Assembly (NCBI RefSeq): GCF_009680455.1
Contig: NZ_WKRD01000007.1
Coordinates: 1-64,000 of the forward strand
DNA: 64,000 bases
Source of the DNA: Lachnospira eligens
GTDB lineage: Bacteria > Bacillota > Clostridia > Lachnospirales > Lachnospiraceae
Direction: 5' to 3'
Of the stretch, positions 5,975 through 15,305 are shown in pieces (the first letter of the stretch is position 1; the number at the start of each line of letters is the position of its first letter). The position numbers and the translations under genes are program-made. The notes below the pieces were generated by a model. That model was not told the origin of the DNA, made no database searches, and saw nothing but the letters and a program-made list of their open reading frames with translations.

Positions 5975-7819
5975 TTAAGCAGCTTCTTTAACTCCGTTGC
6001 CAAAGAAATCTTCATACCATACAAGGAACATGTAAATTGTCCATATCTTACGTGAATTATCGGCCTTACCTTCTTTGTGGTCATCAAGATATTTAACAAT
6101 CTCATCAGTGTTAAAATACTTTTCAGCAGCTTCACTTGTGAAAGCCTTTTTAATCATATTGTAGTACTTCTCATCCTTGAGCCAGATTCTGATAGGAACA
6201 GGGAATCCAAGTTTCTTCTTCTCAGCAACCATGTCTGGAAGATGTCTATGGGCAGCCTGTCTCATGGCATACTTGGTATTACTCTTGTTAACCTTGTACT
6301 TAGTTGGAATAGTACGGGCAACATTGAATACTTCCTTATCAAGGAAAGGAACTCTTACCTCAAGAGAATGAGCCATACTCATCTTGTCAGCCTTAAGTAA
6401 GATATCGCCTATCAGCCAGAAATTGATATCAATATATTGCATCTTAGTAATATCATCCTTATCAGCAACCTTATCATAGAAAGGCTTTGTAAGTTCCTTA
6501 TGGTCATACTTGCCGGTAGGATTCTTTAATATCCTGGCACGCTCTTTTTCATTGAACATGAAAGCATTACCTATGAATCTTTCTTCAACTGTCTTGCTTG
6601 CTCTGTTCAAGAAGCTTTTTCCCTTGAATTTGAATGGGATAGCGTTGGCAATATTGGCAAGTCCTTTTCTTAAGCCCTTAGGGAGCTTCTGAAATTCTGC
6701 AAGGTCAAGTGGTTCTTTGTAAATGTTATATCCACCGAAGAACTCGTCAGCACCTTCACCTGACATGGCAACCTTTACATGCTTGGCTGCTGTCTGGCTT
6801 ACAAAGTAAAGTGCAATGGCAGCAGGGTCAGCTAAAGGCTCGTCCATATGATACTGGATTTTAGGAATTGCAGCCCAGTATTCTTCACTTGAAACAAGCT
6901 TTGAATAATTGTCAATCTTAATCTTGTCAGATAAAGCTTTGGCATAGTCAATCTCGTTGTATTTTTCATAATCAAATCCAACAGTAAATGTTTTGTCACC
7001 GTTAAATGTAGCAGCAACATAGCTTGAATCAACACCGCTTGAGAGAAATGAACCAACCTCAACATCACTGATTTTATGGTGTTCAACTGAATCATGCATA
7101 ACATCGTCGATTTCATCAACAAATTCATCTAAAGACTTGCTCTCATCAGCATCAAATGTTGGCTCCCAGTATCTTTCAATGTTAAGCTCGCCTTTGTGGA
7201 ATGTAAAGCAGTGACCAGGCATCAACTTGAATATTCCTTTGAAAAATGTTTCATCAAGTACTGAGTACTGGAATGTGAGATAATTCTCAAGTGCAACAGG
7301 ATTAACCTCTTTCTTATAAGCAGGATGCTCTAAGATACTTTTAATCTCTGAACCATATATCATGTTGCCGTCTGCAACTGTGTAGTAGAAAGGCTTGATT
7401 CCGAAGAAGTCTCTTGCTCCGAAAAGAGTTTCTTTTTCACTGTCCCAGATTACGAATGCAAACATTCCACGAAGTTTGTTAAGCATGTCCTTGCCATACT
7501 CCTCGTATGAGTGAATGAGAACTTCAGTATCTGAATTGTTAGCAAATACATGACCTTTCTCTATAAGGTCTTTTCTTAAATCCTGATAGTTATATATCTC
7601 ACCGTTAAATGTTATTACTATCTTCTTATTTTCGTTAAACATAGGCTGGCTTCCGTTATCAAGGTCAATGATAGAAAGTCTTCTAAAGCCCATGTATGCT
7701 TTATCATCAATGTATTTACCAGCACTGTCAGGGCCTCTGTGAATAATTTTGTTCATCATGCGTTCAAGAACAGCATCACCATCAGCCAAGTATCCAGTAA
7801 AACCTGCGAATCCACACAT
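5975..7819 (-). CDS. asnB: Asparagine synthase (glutamine-hydrolysing)
   Basis: 614 aa. It makes asparagine from aspartate, ATP and glutamine. The N-terminal glutaminase domain starts with Met-Cys (MCGFAGFTG), so after Met removal Cys is the N-terminal nucleophile. RRLSIIDL and NGEIYN follow. The synthetase half carries the ATP-binding SSGVDSS P-loop and SGEGADEFFGGY. Length and order match AsnB. GGAGG sits just before the start. A promoter (TTGTAT, 17 bp, TATAAT) lies upstream on the minus strand, with a small palindrome between it and the gene. The icd promoter is back to back with it. Confidence 0.95.
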   Translation of the reverse strand: MCGFAGFTGYLADGDAVLERMMNKIIHRGPDSAGKYIDDKAYMGFRRLSIIDLDNGSQPMFNENKKIVITFNGEIYNYQDLRKDLIEKGHVFANNSDTEVLIHSYEEYGKDMLNKLRGMFAFVIWDSEKETLFGARDFFGIKPFYYTVADGNMIYGSEIKSILEHPAYKKEVNPVALENYLTFQYSVLDETFFKGIFKLMPGHCFTFHKGELNIERYWEPTFDADESKSLDEFVDEIDDVMHDSVEHHKISDVEVGSFLSSGVDSSYVAATFNGDKTFTVGFDYEKYNEIDYAKALSDKIKIDNYSKLVSSEEYWAAIPKIQYHMDEPLADPAAIALYFVSQTAAKHVKVAMSGEGADEFFGGYNIYKEPLDLAEFQKLPKGLRKGLANIANAIPFKFKGKSFLNRASKTVEERFIGNAFMFNEKERARILKNPTGKYDHKELTKPFYDKVADKDDITKMQYIDINFWLIGDILLKADKMSMAHSLEVRVPFLDKEVFNVARTIPTKYKVNKSNTKYAMRQAAHRHLPDMVAEKKKLGFPVPIRIWLKDEKYYNMIKKAFTSEAAEKYFNTDEIVKYLDDHKEGKADNSRKIWTIYMFLVWYEDFFGNGVKEAA

Positions 7820-7844
7820 GTATCTGTACCTCCATAATTATGAC

Positions 7845-7859
7845 TGCACAATCTGTGCA
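7845..7859. repeat. Small palindrome in the asnB leader
   Basis: TGCACA-N3-TGTGCA lies between the asnB -10 box and its ribosome site. It could be an operator or a weak RNA hairpin. Confidence 0.4.
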
Positions 7860-7892
7860 TTGTTAAATGTAGTGTGTAAAAATTACTTATGA

Positions 7893-7921
7893 ATTATAAC
7901 AAAGTAATCAGGCTAATACAA
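7893..7921 (-). promoter_or_regulatory. Probable asnB promoter
   Basis: On the minus strand, TTGTAT (7916-7921) and TATAAT (7893-7898) are 17 bp apart. The leader is about 65 nt. Confidence 0.6.
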
Positions 7922-7932
7922 GTCAGTTTCTG

Positions 7933-7961
7933 TTTACAAAATATTTGAAATAAATTATAAT
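7933..7961 (+). promoter_or_regulatory. Probable icd promoter
   Basis: TTTACA (7933-7938) and TATAAT (7956-7961) with 17-bp spacing. It stands back to back with the asnB promoter. Confidence 0.6.
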
Positions 7962-8002
7962 AATTAATCAGGTAAGAAAAAGAAAGAGAGGTTCTTTATA
8001 TT

Positions 8003-9211
8003 ATGGACAAAATTAAGATGACAACTCCACTTGTAGAGATGGACGGAGATGAGATGACAAGAGTATTGTGGAAGCTTATCAAGGACGAGCTGCTCACTCC
8101 TTTTATTGATCTTAACACAGAATATTATGATTTAGGTCTTGTACATAGAAATGAGACTAATGATCAGGTGACTATAGATTCAGCAGAAGCTACTAAGAAG
8201 TATGGTGTTGCAGTAAAGTGTGCAACAATTACGCCTAATGCAGCAAGAATGACAGAATATAACCTTAAAGAGATGTATAAGAGCCCTAACGGAACAATAA
8301 GAGCCATGCTTGATGGTACAGTATTCAGAGCTCCTATTATCGTTAAGGGTATTGAGCCATATGTTAAGACATGGAAGAAGCCTATCACAATTGCAAGACA
8401 TGCGTATGGTGATGTGTATAAGGCATCTGAGATGAAGGTTTCTGAGGCTGGTAAGGCAGAGCTTGTATTTACTAATGAGGCTGGTGAAGAGACAAGAGAG
8501 CTTATTCATAACTTTAAGGGCGCAGGAGTTCTTCAGGGAATGCATAATCTCAACGATTCTATCGAGAGCTTTGCAAGAAGCTGTTTTAATTTTGCACTTG
8601 AGACAAAGCAGGATCTTTGGTTTGCAACTAAGGATACAATCTCTAAAAAGTATGACCATACATTTAAGGACATATTCCAGGAGATATTTGATGCTGAGTA
8701 TAAGACTAAGTTTGAAGAAGCAGGAATAACATATTTCTATACACTTATAGATGATGCAGTAGCAAGAGTTATCCGTTCAGAGGGTGGATATATCTGGGCT
8801 TGCAAGAACTATGATGGAGATGTTATGAGTGATATGGTAGCCACAGCATTTGGCTCACTTTCAATGATGACTTCTGTTCTTGTATCACCTCATGGATACT
8901 ATGAGTATGAAGCTGCACACGGAACAGTACAGAGACACTATTATAAGCATCTTAAGGGTGAAGAAACATCTACTAACCCTATTGCTACTATATTTGCATG
9001 GACAGGCGCTTTAAGAAAAAGAGGAGAGCTGGATAATATTCCTGAGCTTGGAAAATTTGCTGATACTCTTGAGCGTGCATGCATTAAGACTATTGAAGAT
9101 GGAAAGATGACAAAGGATCTTGCTCTTATTACAACAATGGAGAATCCTGTAACACTTAATACACAGGATTTCATCAGTGCAATAAGGCAGACTCTTGAGG
9201 GACTTCTTTAA
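8003..9211 (+). CDS. icd: NADP-dependent isocitrate dehydrogenase (eukaryote-like type)
   Basis: 402 aa. It decarboxylates isocitrate to 2-oxoglutarate and makes NADPH for glutamate synthesis. The [11 protein letters not shown] and [19 protein letters not shown] segments, and the length near 400, place it with the mitochondrial-like subgroup of IDHs rather than the E. coli type. [18 protein letters not shown] holds metal-binding Asp residues, and [20 protein letters not shown] belongs to the NADP-binding region. It has its own promoter. Downstream genes follow closely (41 nt, then less) with no clear terminator, so read-through into the PF06541-GDPD-ptsI-hflX-folA string is likely. Confidence 0.93.
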   Translation: MDKIKMTTPLVEMDGDEMTRVLWKLIKDELLTPFIDLNTEYYDLGLVHRNETNDQVTIDSAEATKKYGVAVKCATITPNAARMTEYNLKEMYKSPNGTIRAMLDGTVFRAPIIVKGIEPYVKTWKKPITIARHAYGDVYKASEMKVSEAGKAELVFTNEAGEETRELIHNFKGAGVLQGMHNLNDSIESFARSCFNFALETKQDLWFATKDTISKKYDHTFKDIFQEIFDAEYKTKFEEAGITYFYTLIDDAVARVIRSEGGYIWACKNYDGDVMSDMVATAFGSLSMMTSVLVSPHGYYEYEAAHGTVQRHYYKHLKGEETSTNPIATIFAWTGALRKRGELDNIPELGKFADTLERACIKTIEDGKMTKDLALITTMENPVTLNTQDFISAIRQTLEGLL

Positions 9212-9252
9212 TTAGAAGTCCGTTGGTTTCCATTTAATGATGGAGGGGCGTT

Positions 9253-9846
9253 ATGTCACATTTATTGGGTATAACATTTAGAAGCATGAATATAAGCCAG
9301 CTGGTTATATGGTTCTTCATATACAGCTTTCTTGGCTGGTGTATGGAATGTGTAGTTATCAGAAAGCAGCTTGGGTACTGGGAAAACAGAGGGTTTGCCA
9401 AGCTTCCTTTCTGTATAATATACGGATTTGGAACACTCATTGCTTTTAATATTTTTAAACCTATAGAGCATAATTATATTGCACTATATATTTTCGGATG
9501 TATATGTGCTACAGCATTTGAGTATCTTACAGCACAGGTTATGTTAAAGCTGTTTGGTGAAGTGTGGTGGAATTATGATCATCTTAAGTTTAATTACAAA
9601 GGCATCATATGCTTACAGTCAACACTTGCCTGGGGGTTTGTTGCCGTATTTATATTCGGATTTTTGAATAAATTTGTGGAGCGTTTTGTATTCTCAATCG
9701 ATTACAGGATTGCCAGCGTTATGGCAATGATTCTTGTCTTTTCATATACTGCGGATTTTATGCAGAGTTTTTCGGAAAGTCTTAATATGCAGAATATGGA
9801 TATCAGAGCGGAGATGAGAAAGTTTATTAAGATGTTTCACAGATAA
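9253..9846 (+). CDS. PF06541 (CmpB-like) multi-pass membrane protein
   Basis: 197 aa integral membrane protein with about five hydrophobic spans (roughly 13-33, 54-70, 75-95, 118-138, 150-170). The N-terminal FFIYSFLGWCMECVV and central YDHLKFNYKGIICLQSTLAWGF are hallmarks of the family named putative ABC-transporter type permease (CmpB). The family's function is unknown, and no ATP-binding cassette gene is adjacent, so I would not call it a transporter. GGAGGGG precedes the start. The next gene, a membrane GDPD, starts 37 nt later, hinting at a lipid or envelope role. Confidence 0.75.
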   Translation: MSHLLGITFRSMNISQLVIWFFIYSFLGWCMECVVIRKQLGYWENRGFAKLPFCIIYGFGTLIAFNIFKPIEHNYIALYIFGCICATAFEYLTAQVMLKLFGEVWWNYDHLKFNYKGIICLQSTLAWGFVAVFIFGFLNKFVERFVFSIDYRIASVMAMILVFSYTADFMQSFSESLNMQNMDIRAEMRKFIKMFHR

Positions 9847-9883
9847 TCAGCATCTTATTGACAATTGATTCGGGGATAATTAT

Positions 9884-11695
9884 ATGATTTTTAAAAAGTT
9901 ACGAAACAATTTTAGTCTTTTAATTGACAGCAGCAGGCATGTATGGACATTTGAACTGGCGTACAAGCTTGTTGCTTTTGCTGTTATATTCCCCATTGTT
10001 TTATTCGCAATTAATTTTCTTATGAAGATAGCAGGAGTGAATTATCTTACTAATGAATATATTCAGAGAGCAATGACACATCCTGTAGTCATATTTGCAA
10101 TTTTTCTTGCTATTGGTATATTTGTATTCTATTGCACTTATGAGATGACATATCTTTCAGTCTGTTTTGAGACAAAGAGAACATCATGTAATGCATCTCT
10201 TGTTGATATATTTTATAATTCTTATAAGGTTTTTAAAAATGTTTTTAAGCCAAGGCATGTTGGACTGAGTATATTTTACTTCATATCAATTCTGGCTTCC
10301 AATGTAACTGTATGGTTTAATGTCTTATACAGTGAGACTAATACTAATTTAATTAAAATGTATATCATTAGGAATCACTGGTATATTAAGGTTGAAGTTA
10401 TATTTGTGTTTATTATTATATACGCAATTGTTATTCCGGGAATATATGCAATGAATATATGCATGATGGAAGGACTGGGATTTAGGGAAGCATATAAGAA
10501 AAGTGCCCGTATGGTTAAGAAGCATCCAATGGGAACAATATCAGCACTTGTTGTGTATAATCTGGTTATGCTTGCAATTATTGGAATAACTTATGTGCTT
10601 ATATCAGTATTTCTTGTTGCAGGTGTTAAGATTCTTAATATGGCATATCTTGGTAATGCTATATTTCTGTCTGCATTAAGAACAGAAAGACTAATTATAA
10701 AATGTATTCTTGTATGTGTTGCAATACCACTGTCTTTTTCGGCTATTTCTCATATGTATTACAAATATACTGATGTGGACGATATTACGTTTGAGTTCAC
10801 AGATATACAGGAAGGTCCTGCAAAAAGAAGAAAGATAATATATAGTATTGTTTTAACAGTTGCTGTTGTTGCAGATGCATTTTATCTTATAATGACATTT
10901 AATGATAATCCATTTGAAAATGTAGCTATCTTTCATGAGACTAAGGTTATGGCTCACAGGGGGGCTTCAACAGAGACACCTGAGAATACAATGGCAGCAT
11001 TTCAGAAAGCTATAGATGATATGGCGGATTATATTGAACTTGATGTACAGCTTACAAGTGATGGAGAAGTTATAGTGATGCATGATTCTAATGCATATCG
11101 TACAACAGGTGTGGATGAAAACATTGCAAATATGACATACAAAGAGGTTAGAAGGCTTGATGCAGGTTCATGGTATTCAGTTGAATATAAAGGTGAGAAA
11201 GTACCAGGACTTAGAGAAGTACTAGAACTTGCACAGGGAAAGATAAAGCTTAATATAGAATTAAAGCCTGCTGATAATAGTGAAGAACTTGCAAGGAAAA
11301 CAGTCGCTCTCATTGAAAAATATAATATGGAGAATGATTGCGTAATAACATCATTTAGCAGTTCAGCTTTATCGGCAGCAAAATCATGTGATGAAAATAT
11401 TAGAGTCGGATATATATTATCTGCGGCGTATGGCGATTATTATGATATGAAGAATATAGATTTCTTTAGTGTCAATGCAGCATTTTTATCAAAGAGGACT
11501 ATAGATGCAATTCATAATTCAGGTAAACAGGTGTATGCGTGGACGGTTAATAATAAGGATTCTATCAAGAACCTGACTAATAAAGGAGTTGACGGTGTCA
11601 TCACAGATAATCCGGTTCTTGCAAGGGAAACAATTTATTCAAGAGATACTTCTGAAACAATTATTAATATGATCAGATATGTGTTTAATCAGTAG
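9884..11695 (+). CDS. Glycerophosphodiester phosphodiesterase with N-terminal membrane domain
   Basis: 603 aa. Residues 1 to about 345 form a GPDPase_memb-like region with about eight hydrophobic spans. Residues about 355-590 are a GDPD TIM barrel with MAHRGASTETPENT (catalytic His-Arg-Gly), ELDVQLTSDGEVIVMHD (metal-binding Glu and Asp, second His), LNIELKP, and a closing YAWTVNN and GVDGVITDNP. The family hydrolyses glycerophosphodiesters to glycerol 3-phosphate and an alcohol. The membrane anchor suggests action on membrane lipid or lipoteichoic-acid-like substrates. It is 15 nt from ptsI, so probably co-transcribed. Confidence 0.9.
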   Translation: MIFKKLRNNFSLLIDSSRHVWTFELAYKLVAFAVIFPIVLFAINFLMKIAGVNYLTNEYIQRAMTHPVVIFAIFLAIGIFVFYCTYEMTYLSVCFETKRTSCNASLVDIFYNSYKVFKNVFKPRHVGLSIFYFISILASNVTVWFNVLYSETNTNLIKMYIIRNHWYIKVEVIFVFIIIYAIVIPGIYAMNICMMEGLGFREAYKKSARMVKKHPMGTISALVVYNLVMLAIIGITYVLISVFLVAGVKILNMAYLGNAIFLSALRTERLIIKCILVCVAIPLSFSAISHMYYKYTDVDDITFEFTDIQEGPAKRRKIIYSIVLTVAVVADAFYLIMTFNDNPFENVAIFHETKVMAHRGASTETPENTMAAFQKAIDDMADYIELDVQLTSDGEVIVMHDSNAYRTTGVDENIANMTYKEVRRLDAGSWYSVEYKGEKVPGLREVLELAQGKIKLNIELKPADNSEELARKTVALIEKYNMENDCVITSFSSSALSAAKSCDENIRVGYILSAAYGDYYDMKNIDFFSVNAAFLSKRTIDAIHNSGKQVYAWTVNNKDSIKNLTNKGVDGVITDNPVLARETIYSRDTSETIINMIRYVFNQ

Positions 11696-11710
11696 AATGG
11701 GGGCATACGT

Positions 11711-13438
11711 ATGGAAAGAGGAATAGGAACTTCCAGAGGAATAGGCATTGGGCATGTACTTGTAGTGTCTAATAATAATGCTGTTGTAAACAGAGGAACA
11801 CATTATAACGCAAATGAAGAGAAAGCAAGGTTTTTTGAGGCAAGGAAAATATTTATGGAGCAGACAGAGAGCCTGCTAACTGACCTTGAAAAGAAGCTAG
11901 GAGAGTCAGATAAGGATGCACTTGTACTTAAGAACCAGATATATCTTGTGAAGGATATTACAACAGAAAGTGAGGTTGTCGCTGCAATTGAGAATAATAA
12001 CATCTGTGCGGAGGCAGCATTTGAAGATGTATGCAATAAGCTTATTAAACTGTTTTCTTCAATGGATAATTCTGATATGCAGCAGCGTGTTACAGATATT
12101 CAGGATATGAAGGAGCGCATGATACAGATATTACAAGGAGAGAAAGCATTTGACTTAACTAATCTTCCTGATAATACTGTTATTGTGGCAGATGAGATTA
12201 AACCATCTATGACAGCTTCAATGGATATAGCACATGTTGCAGGTATTGTTGCGGAAAAAGGTGGCGACACAGCACATGCTTCTATTCTTGCCAGGGCACT
12301 TGAGATTCCGGCAGTACTTAGCGTAAAAGGTATTCTTGAAAAGGTGGGTAATGGTGATTCTATAATAATAGATGGAGCGTATGGAGAAGTATTTATTAAC
12401 CCTACACAGAGAACTCTTTCTATCTATGAGAAGAAAAAAAAGAAATACGAAGAACATATTGAAGAATTAAAGACATTTATAAATAAAAGCACAGAGACAG
12501 CTGATGGCAAAAAAGTTATGCTTGCTGCCAATATTGGAGGAGCTGAAGAGGCTGCCAAGGCAGTTAAGGCGGGAGCTGAAGGTGTGGGACTTTTCAGAAC
12601 AGAATTCCTGTTTCTTAACAAAAGTGCGCTGCCTACAGAAGAAGAGCAGTTTGAGGAATACAAGAAGGCAGCAGTGCTGACAAAAGGTATGCCACTTACA
12701 ATAAGAACACTTGATATTGGTGGTGATAAGGATATTCCTTATATGGGCCTTACTAAAGAAACCAATCCATTTTTAGGATACCGTGCAATAAGATTTTGTC
12801 TTGACAGAGTTGATATATTCACGACACAGCTCCGTGCGATATTAAGAGCCAGTGCATATGGTTCTATAAGAATTATGATACCTATGATTACATCGGTTAA
12901 TGAAATCAGACAGGTCAAGGAGCTTATTAAGAAGATATGCAGTGATCTTGAACGTAATGGAATTAGTTATGACAAGAATATCCATATAGGCGTTATGATT
13001 GAGACTCCTGCTGCTGCTGTCATGGCAGATGTTATAGCACAGGAGGTTGATTTCTTTTCAATAGGCACTAATGACCTCACACAGTATACTATTGCAGTAG
13101 ACAGATGCAATGAAAATGTAGCATATCTGTATTCTGCATTCAATCCGGCAGTATTAAGACTTATAAGAAGGATAATAGAATGTGCCCATAATGCAGGTAT
13201 TGAAGCCGGAATGTGTGGAGAGGCAGCTGCAAATGCTTTAATGGCTCCTATATTGTTATCATTTGGTCTGGATGAATTCTCAGTATCAACAGGAAAGGTA
13301 TTAGAGACAAGAAAGACAATTGCAGACTGGTCACTTAAAGAAGCCGGACTTGTAACAGATAAGGTTATGTCAATGGCAACTGAGAAGGAAGTAACAGACT
13401 ATCTTAGTGACTATTTATCAGAAAGAAATAAAAAATAA
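11711..13438 (+). CDS. ptsI: Phosphoenolpyruvate-protein phosphotransferase (PTS enzyme I)
   Basis: 575 aa, standard length, cytosolic. It takes phosphate from PEP onto a histidine and passes it to HPr to drive PTS sugar uptake. The phospho-His motif is GGDTAHASILARALEIPAV. The C-terminal TIM barrel shows TEFLFLN, TLDIGGDKDIPYM, the GVMIETPAA and FFSIGTNDLTQYT PEP/Mg-site motifs, and Cys in AGMCGEAA. GGGGG before the ATG is a strong ribosome site. HPr is not encoded nearby. It is 14 nt from hflX. Confidence 0.95.
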   Translation: MERGIGTSRGIGIGHVLVVSNNNAVVNRGTHYNANEEKARFFEARKIFMEQTESLLTDLEKKLGESDKDALVLKNQIYLVKDITTESEVVAAIENNNICAEAAFEDVCNKLIKLFSSMDNSDMQQRVTDIQDMKERMIQILQGEKAFDLTNLPDNTVIVADEIKPSMTASMDIAHVAGIVAEKGGDTAHASILARALEIPAVLSVKGILEKVGNGDSIIIDGAYGEVFINPTQRTLSIYEKKKKKYEEHIEELKTFINKSTETADGKKVMLAANIGGAEEAAKAVKAGAEGVGLFRTEFLFLNKSALPTEEEQFEEYKKAAVLTKGMPLTIRTLDIGGDKDIPYMGLTKETNPFLGYRAIRFCLDRVDIFTTQLRAILRASAYGSIRIMIPMITSVNEIRQVKELIKKICSDLERNGISYDKNIHIGVMIETPAAAVMADVIAQEVDFFSIGTNDLTQYTIAVDRCNENVAYLYSAFNPAVLRLIRRIIECAHNAGIEAGMCGEAAANALMAPILLSFGLDEFSVSTGKVLETRKTIADWSLKEAGLVTDKVMSMATEKEVTDYLSDYLSERNKK

Positions 13439-13452
13439 AAGGAAATATATAT

Positions 13453-14694
13453 ATGGCAGTTTATGAAACAGATGAGATTATCGAGAAAGTTATTCTGGTT
13501 GGAGTAGCATTTGATACAGATGATGATACAGAACGCTCCCTGGATGAGCTTAGAGAGCTTGCCAAGACAGCGGGCGCACAGACAGTTGGAAGGATGATTC
13601 AGACAAGAGATAATTTTCACCCTGCAACATATATTGGCAAGGGAAAGATTGAAGAATTAAGACTTATGATTGACGAGCTTGATGCTACGGGAATTATATG
13701 TGATGACGAATTAAGTCCTGCCCAGTTTAAGAATCTTGAGGATGAACTTGACGTTAAAGTCATGGACAGAACAATGGTTATTCTTGACATATTTGCGGCA
13801 AGAGCTACATCAAGTGAAGGTAAGATTCAGGTTGAGATGGCACAGTTAAAGTACCGTTCAATAAGACTTGCAGGCTTCGGAACATCAATGTCAAGACTTG
13901 GTGGCGGAATAGGAACAAGAGGTCCCGGTGAGAAAAAGATTGAGACAGACAGACGACTTATAAGGGACAGAATATCAAAGCTCTCAGCAGACCTTAAGGA
14001 TATGAAGGAGCACAGAGATGTCCAGAGAAGCAAAAGAGCTAAGACCTCAACACCTGTTGCGGCTATAGTTGGATATACCAATGCTGGCAAATCAACGCTT
14101 CTTAACAAGCTTACTGATGCAGGTGTGTTGTCGGAGGACAAGCTTTTTGCAACACTTGACCCTACAACAAGAAGTATGGAACTTCCTAATGGAGAGAAAG
14201 TGTTGCTTACTGATACAGTCGGATTTATAAGAAAGCTTCCACATAATCTTATTGAAGCATTCAAAAGTACTCTTGAAGAGGCAAAGTATGCAGACATTAT
14301 AGTGCATGTTGTTGATGTATCCAACCCGGACTATGAACAGCAGATGTCAACAGTATATGCAACACTAAAGCAGTTAGGTGTTGAAGGAAAGCCTGTTATT
14401 ACATTATTTAATAAATGTGATGTTTTACCGGAGAAACCAGCAGCTAAAGATTTACACGCAGACTACACATACAATATATCTGCCATAAGAGGCAATGGCC
14501 TTGATGCATTTAAAGAGTGCATACAGGAAATTATTCTTAAGAGCAGAATAAGAATTGAAAGAGTATTTCCTTACAGTGAAGCAGGCAAGATACAGCTTAT
14601 AAGACAGTTTGGACAGCTTGAAAGTGAAGAGTACACAGAAGATGGAATCAAGGTGCTTGCCTATGTTCCTAAGGAGATAGAAGGGAAGTTGTAA
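13453..14694 (+). CDS. hflX: Ribosome-associated GTPase HflX
   Basis: 413 aa. HflX splits or rescues stalled 70S ribosomes. The N-terminal HflX domain contains AGAQTVGRMIQTRDNFHPAT and the signature GGGIGTRGPGEKKIETDRR. A basic helical linker leads to the G domain with GYTNAGKST (P-loop), DTVGFIRKLPH (G3) and NKCD (G4). The C-terminal part is complete. It lies between ptsI and folA with very short gaps, so translation is probably coupled. Confidence 0.95.
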   Translation: MAVYETDEIIEKVILVGVAFDTDDDTERSLDELRELAKTAGAQTVGRMIQTRDNFHPATYIGKGKIEELRLMIDELDATGIICDDELSPAQFKNLEDELDVKVMDRTMVILDIFAARATSSEGKIQVEMAQLKYRSIRLAGFGTSMSRLGGGIGTRGPGEKKIETDRRLIRDRISKLSADLKDMKEHRDVQRSKRAKTSTPVAAIVGYTNAGKSTLLNKLTDAGVLSEDKLFATLDPTTRSMELPNGEKVLLTDTVGFIRKLPHNLIEAFKSTLEEAKYADIIVHVVDVSNPDYEQQMSTVYATLKQLGVEGKPVITLFNKCDVLPEKPAAKDLHADYTYNISAIRGNGLDAFKECIQEIILKSRIRIERVFPYSEAGKIQLIRQFGQLESEEYTEDGIKVLAYVPKEIEGKL

Positions 14695-14696
14695 TT

Positions 14697-15185
14697 ATGA
14701 ATCTGATAGCAACAGTAGATAAGAACTGGGCAATAGGGAAACAGGGACATCTTCTTGTTAATATTCCAGAAGATATTAAGCTTTTCCGAATGGAAACAGC
14801 AGGAAAAGCTGCAATAATGGGAAGAAAGACTTATGAACAGATTACAGACAGAACAGCACTTATAGACAGATATAATGTTATTCTTACTAATGATTTGTCA
14901 TATAAGAAGGACGGAGTTGTTGTAGTACATTCAGTAGAAGAGGCACTTGAAAAGGTTGCATCATATAAGTCAGAGGATGTATATGTAATTGGCGGAGAAT
15001 CTGTATTTGAACAGTTTCTTCCATATTGCGATGTGGCACATATAACGAGTGTTGATTATAAATATGATGCAGATGCACATTTTCCTAATCTGGATAAGAT
15101 ACCAGAATGGAAAGTTACACAGATGAGTGAGGAACATACATACTTTGATTTGTGTTACGAATTTAAAAAGTACTGTAAAATGTAA
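14697..15185 (+). CDS. folA: Dihydrofolate reductase
   Basis: 162 aa, normal length. It reduces dihydrofolate with NADPH. Motifs are the N-terminal NLIATVDKNWAIGKQGHLLV Met20-loop region, the acidic active-site residue in VNIPEDIKLFR, AAIMGRKTYE (NADPH contact) and VYVIGGESVFEQFLPYCD. It starts 2 nt after the hflX stop, with a GGAAG-type ribosome site inside hflX. No thymidylate synthase is next to it. It is the last gene of the cluster before a weak terminator. Confidence 0.93.
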   Translation: MNLIATVDKNWAIGKQGHLLVNIPEDIKLFRMETAGKAAIMGRKTYEQITDRTALIDRYNVILTNDLSYKKDGVVVVHSVEEALEKVASYKSEDVYVIGGESVFEQFLPYCDVAHITSVDYKYDADAHFPNLDKIPEWKVTQMSEEHTYFDLCYEFKKYCKM

Positions 15186-15201
15186 ATTATGATTTGAATC
15201 G

Positions 15202-15246
15202 TGCAGAAACGGATATGATAGAAAAGTTTCTTGCATATTTTTTTCA
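15202..15246 (+). terminator. Probable terminator after folA
   Basis: GCAGAAAC and GTTTCTTGC form a short stem with a bulged T, and a run of seven T follows a few bases later. The stem is weaker than others here. Confidence 0.45.
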
Positions 15247-15305
15247 TTGAAAATATACATTTTATTTGATACTATAATAAAAAAACAAGAGAGGGGAGAA
15301 ATGTT

